From Janthinobacterium sp. UMAB-56 (lineage in GTDB: Bacteria; Pseudomonadota; Gammaproteobacteria; Burkholderiales; Burkholderiaceae_D), in the NCBI RefSeq assembly GCF_900095265.1, contig NZ_LT607655.1, forward strand, positions 357,747 to 421,746: a stretch of 64,000 nucleotides of DNA, written 5' to 3'. The notes under the pieces are model-generated. The model did not search any database. It saw only the letters and a program-made list of their open reading frames with translations, and had not been told where the DNA came from. Positions 61,864 through 64,000 of this stretch are shown here, piece by piece; positions within the stretch are counted from its first letter, which is position 1, and every line of letters begins with the position of its first letter. The position numbers and the translations under genes are program-made.

Positions 61864-62035
61864 ATCGGCAACGGTAGCGCCAACGCGGCAAGAGCGTGCG
61901 AGGCAGTGCTGGCAAGCTACGCTCACGACGAGCATCCAGACCTGCGCACCGTGGCCGCCATGGTGATCGACACGAGGGGCAGATACCGTCTTGCGCACGA
62001 GCGCACGAGGGTCAGGCTAAGCTAGTCCGGTTTTC
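61864..62035 (+). other. Gene-free segment between serine hydrolase and IS remnant
   Basis: About 170 bases with a short in-frame-looking stretch (LASYAHDEHPDLRTVAAMVIDT) that may be the tail of a lost gene, then direct repeat B and a further GAGGGTCAG at 62007-62015. Confidence 0.4.
61974..61993 (+). repeat. Direct repeat B, downstream of serine hydrolase
   Basis: GAGGGGCAGATACCGTCTTG, two mismatches to repeat A, 1763 bases away. Related GAGGGTCAG strings also lie at 62007-62015 and 63796-63804. Confidence 0.8.
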
Positions 62036-62077
62036 ATGGACATTCTAATAGGGGACAATATACCCCGGAGGATATTC

Positions 62078-62264
62078 ATGAATAAAAAACAATTACCGTC
62101 GGAGCGGGAGATCGTTCCCATGTCACCGGAATCAGCACCGAAGTTGCGCGCCACATTCACAGATGAATTCAAGCGCGATGCGGTAGCGCGACTGCGCGCG
62201 GGCAATCAAAACGCTACGGCGTTCCAGAAGAAGAGCGCAAGGCAGTCGATGCCCAGAGCGACGA
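62078..62264 (+). pseudogene. IS3 orfA remnant
   Basis: ATG 62078 follows CGGAGGATATTC. The frame reads RATFTDEFKRDAVARLRAGNQNATA, the normal helix-turn-helix start of orfA, then a deletion shifts frame; the next frame gives VPEEERKAVDAQSDEMRR, a typical orfA leucine-zipper-like tail. Confidence 0.75.
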
Positions 62265-62807
62265 GATGCGGCGAACCACCTGCAGCGTCAGTTTGACGTG
62301 AAGGAGCCGAATCGGGCTTGGGTTACCGACATCACTTATATCCGTACATGCGAAGGTTGGCTATACCTGGCCGTCGTGTTGGACTTGTTTTCACGCCAAG
62401 TCGTTGGTTGGTCGATGAGTTCGCGCATTGACCGAGAGTTGGCGATGAATGCACTCTTGATGGCTGTCTGGCGCAGGCAACCGAAGAATACAGTGACGGT
62501 GCACTCGGACCAAGGAAGTCAGTTTAGTAGTTATGACTGGCGCGACTTCCTCGATGCCCACAATCTGCAGCAAAGCATGAGCCGGCGCGGAAACTGTCAC
62601 GATAATGCTGTAGCGGAAAGCTTCTTCCAGCTAATAAAGCGCGAGCGTATTCGCCGAAAGATCTACGCAACATGGGATAAGGCCAAGGAAGATGTCTTCG
62701 ACTACATCGAGATGTTCTACAATCCAAAACGTCGGCATGACTGTAACGAGAGGCTTTCGCCGGTCAATTTTGAAAAGCGGTATTTTGAGAGGCTAGAAAG
62801 TATCTAG
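62265..62807 (+). pseudogene. IS3 orfB (DDE transposase) C-terminal part
   Basis: Open from about DAANHLQRQFDVKEPNRAWVTDITYIRT to the stop at 62807. The three catalytic acids are present (D in TDITY, D in HSDQGSQFSS, E in AVAESFFQ) but the N-terminal half (HTH and spacer) is missing. It could still be expressed from the GTG at 62298 as a truncated protein. Confidence 0.8.
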
Positions 62808-62946
62808 CAAACTCGTCGCGATTCAGTTCTAGCCTCGGAATGACAACAAAATGACAGTTTTTTTTCGCCTATAGCAGTCATCAAAGCCTGCATCCATGCA
62901 GGCTGTCTTGCGTTTGTTGAGCGAGTAGCCAAGCTGGTTTTAACAG

Positions 62947-63579
62947 CTACGCCGCCCGCAAACCACTTCGCCTTCGTCTTAAACTCAAAATTCCAAGTCT
63001 TATACGATTTTTTACAGTACCTAAAGGTTCAGCCACTATACTTGCAACTTCTGAGTGACTTAATCCTTTGTAATAAGAAAGATAAATCGCCTCCATTTGA
63101 GAACCATTAAGCTTTCGCAAATATTTCATTATAAGTAGTGAAGACTGCTTCTCTGTTAATACCGCGTCAGGCTCAAGAGAATTACTTGACTCTTCCTCTT
63201 TTTTGTTGTCTTTCACGAATTCATAATTTGAATAAAACTTTGATGTCCTTAAAGCGTCTAAAGCTTTATTCTTGACGATTGTTCGCATCCACGTTACAGG
63301 ACTACCTCTATCAGCATTATAAGAGGTGGATTGAAGCCAAATACTTGTAAATGTTTCCTGCACCACCTCTTCAGCAATTTGTTTATTTTTAACAATTTTA
63401 TAAGCATAAAATAATAAATGTTTACTTGAAGCATCGTGAAGCATCCGGAAAGACTGTATGTCATTTTTCTCAATCCAATAAGCAAGGTCGGAATTTGTAT
63501 TTTCTCTTGCAGGAATAGATTCAATTTCCACCTTGACCTCGCAAAGAATTGAAATTAATTTATGCAACAAAATATTCAT
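62947..63579 (-). CDS. Orphan ECF-type sigma-70 factor, AT-rich
   Basis: 210 residues. Region 2 at about 35-100 (DIQSFRMLHDASSKHLLFYAYKIVKNKQIAEEVVQETFTSIWLQSTSYNADRGSPVTWMRTIVKNKALDALR) and region 4 at about 145-205 (LTEKQSSLLIMKYLRKLNGSQMEAIYLSYYKGLSHSEVASIVAEPLGTVKNRIRLGILSLRR). Base composition is far more AT-rich than the rest of the window, so it was probably acquired. The anti-sigma gene that normally follows is absent: downstream on this strand is the IS remnant. ATG 63579 lacks a strong ribosome site. Confidence 0.88.
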   Translation of the reverse strand: MNILLHKLISILCEVKVEIESIPARENTNSDLAYWIEKNDIQSFRMLHDASSKHLLFYAYKIVKNKQIAEEVVQETFTSIWLQSTSYNADRGSPVTWMRTIVKNKALDALRTSKFYSNYEFVKDNKKEEESSNSLEPDAVLTEKQSSLLIMKYLRKLNGSQMEAIYLSYYKGLSHSEVASIVAEPLGTVKNRIRLGILSLRRRRSGLRAA

Positions 63580-63790
63580 CTAATTAAAAACATAAATACC
63601 GCAATGAAATTACAATGAAAAATTGTTTCCTCTAGTCAAGACAAATCATACTGGTTCGTCCTGGACAAATGTTCACATTTTGTAACAACTTGAAATTAAT
63701 ATTCAAAATAATATGTACGCTTGCATACATAACTTCTCGAATAAGAGTTACTAAAACTGGAGCTTCCTTGCTCAGTTGGGGAAAACACGA
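63580..63790 (-). other. AT-rich upstream region of the sigma gene
   Basis: About 210 bases, no gene. A TTGACT -35-like element occurs on the minus strand at about 63633 with a TTGTAA/TGTAAT -10 candidate some 18 bases later. It holds the inverted repeat listed below. Confidence 0.5.
63665..63683. promoter_or_regulatory. Inverted repeat upstream of the sigma gene
   Basis: AAATGT-TC-ACATTT (63667-63680), extended by ACA/TGT with one slip. It lies about 90 bases before the sigma ATG and could bind a regulator. Confidence 0.5.
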
Positions 63791-64000
63791 GGCACGAGGG
63801 TCAGGTCCTGGCATTCAGACACGTGCTGAGGCGTTGGGTGCGGTGAAAGCTGGCGCAGTCGAAAAGCTGATTGGAACCACGAACGCGCGCCAGCGGCGCG
63901 CGGAGCTGCCGCGCAGCGGCAGCAGGTGGAGGATTCGGGGTAAGCGTCAAGCCAGCGCCGTCTTGAGCCCGTCAATGAATCAGAAGATGATGGCATCACA
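63791..64000. other. GC-rich end segment without an identified gene
   Basis: Starts with the GAGGGTCAG element (63796-63804) and returns to high GC. Hairpin CGCGCGCCAGCGGCGCGCG at about 63888-63905 and GCTGCCGCGCAGCGGCAGC just after. No frame shows recognisable protein sequence; a gene may enter from the right on the minus strand with a stop near 63981, which the window cannot settle. Confidence 0.4.

Larger units (their letters stand above)
62036..62816 (+). mobile_element. IS3-family insertion sequence, internally deleted
   Basis: Contains the beginning of an IS3-type orfA and the catalytic end of orfB with most of the middle missing. Terminal inverted repeats could not be defined by eye, so the edges are those of the readable remnant. 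It is surely inactive. Confidence 0.75.

Noticed and set aside
63772..63999. 75-codon minus-strand frame at the window end
   Set aside because: Ser/Arg/Pro-rich with no family signal and crossing the GAGGGTCAG element; likely chance.
1..64000. CRISPR arrays, tRNA or rRNA genes, prophage modules
   Set aside because: No regularly spaced repeats, no cloverleaf with a T-loop signature, and only the YqjE 'holin family' name hints at phage; that protein belongs to a stress operon.

Overview
The window looks like a chromosomal stretch of a high-GC betaproteobacterium of the order Burkholderiales, most likely an Oxalobacteraceae member related to Janthinobacterium or Massilia. This is inferred from protein families (Gcr-type membrane 'recombinase', Burkholderiales porin, DUF3309, DUF3079, paired DUF1501/DUF1800, XAC2610-like protein), the GC-rich third positions and the E. 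coli-type SOS boxes. It was not tested by any search. No rRNA, tRNA, CRISPR array or origin was recognised.

Region 1 (1-28800) is dominated by the cell envelope and stress. It holds the N-terminal part of an alpha-2-macroglobulin, an OmpA porin, YihY and AI-2E membrane proteins, a BON lipoprotein, many small glycine-zipper, DUF4398 and OmpA-like lipoproteins, tiny membrane proteins (DUF3309, lmo0937-like), a DUF883-YqjE-YqjK-like operon, a bacterioferritin-like protein, a patatin, AsmA, an M16 protease, a TerC-CBS protein, a porin, Gcr and a phospholipase D. In its centre (14964-15740) lies a Crp/Fnr-family regulator. Nine intergenic copies of a 16-bp inverted repeat (half-sites TGTDCG and CGHACV around a 4-base spacer) lie between 2000 and 25240, mostly 60-160 bases upstream of these envelope genes and one in the regulator's own promoter region. 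This looks like an uncharacterised envelope-stress regulon and is the main discovery candidate.

Region 2 (28850-36900) holds a PAP2 phosphatase, a diacylglycerol-kinase-like protein with an apparent CTG start and a metallophosphoesterase in one tight operon; a small unknown gene behind two overlapping-type LexA boxes; a second AI-2E protein; a DUF1800/DUF1501 pair; a cytochrome c and a VOC protein.

Region 3 (37000-56970) is ordinary accessory metabolism, transport and regulation. It contains a LysR-oxidoreductase divergon, glycerate 2-kinase, YnfA, a TerB-like protein, TerC with a 14-residue leader peptide and a divergent NhaR-like regulator, a collapsed LysR/oxidoreductase pseudogene pair, a ClC channel, three MORN-repeat (YwqK-like) exported proteins, MarR, an MsbA-like ABC exporter, an RNase Z-like hydrolase, a Sel1 protein, GNAT, a TetR-MFS divergon, a ProX-type deacylase and DUF3079.

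Region 4 (57000-64000) is a patchwork with signs of transfer: an AT-rich glycosyltransferase-like orphan, a MocR regulator, a serine hydrolase flanked by near-identical 20-base direct repeats, an internally deleted IS3-family element, and a strongly AT-rich orphan ECF sigma factor.
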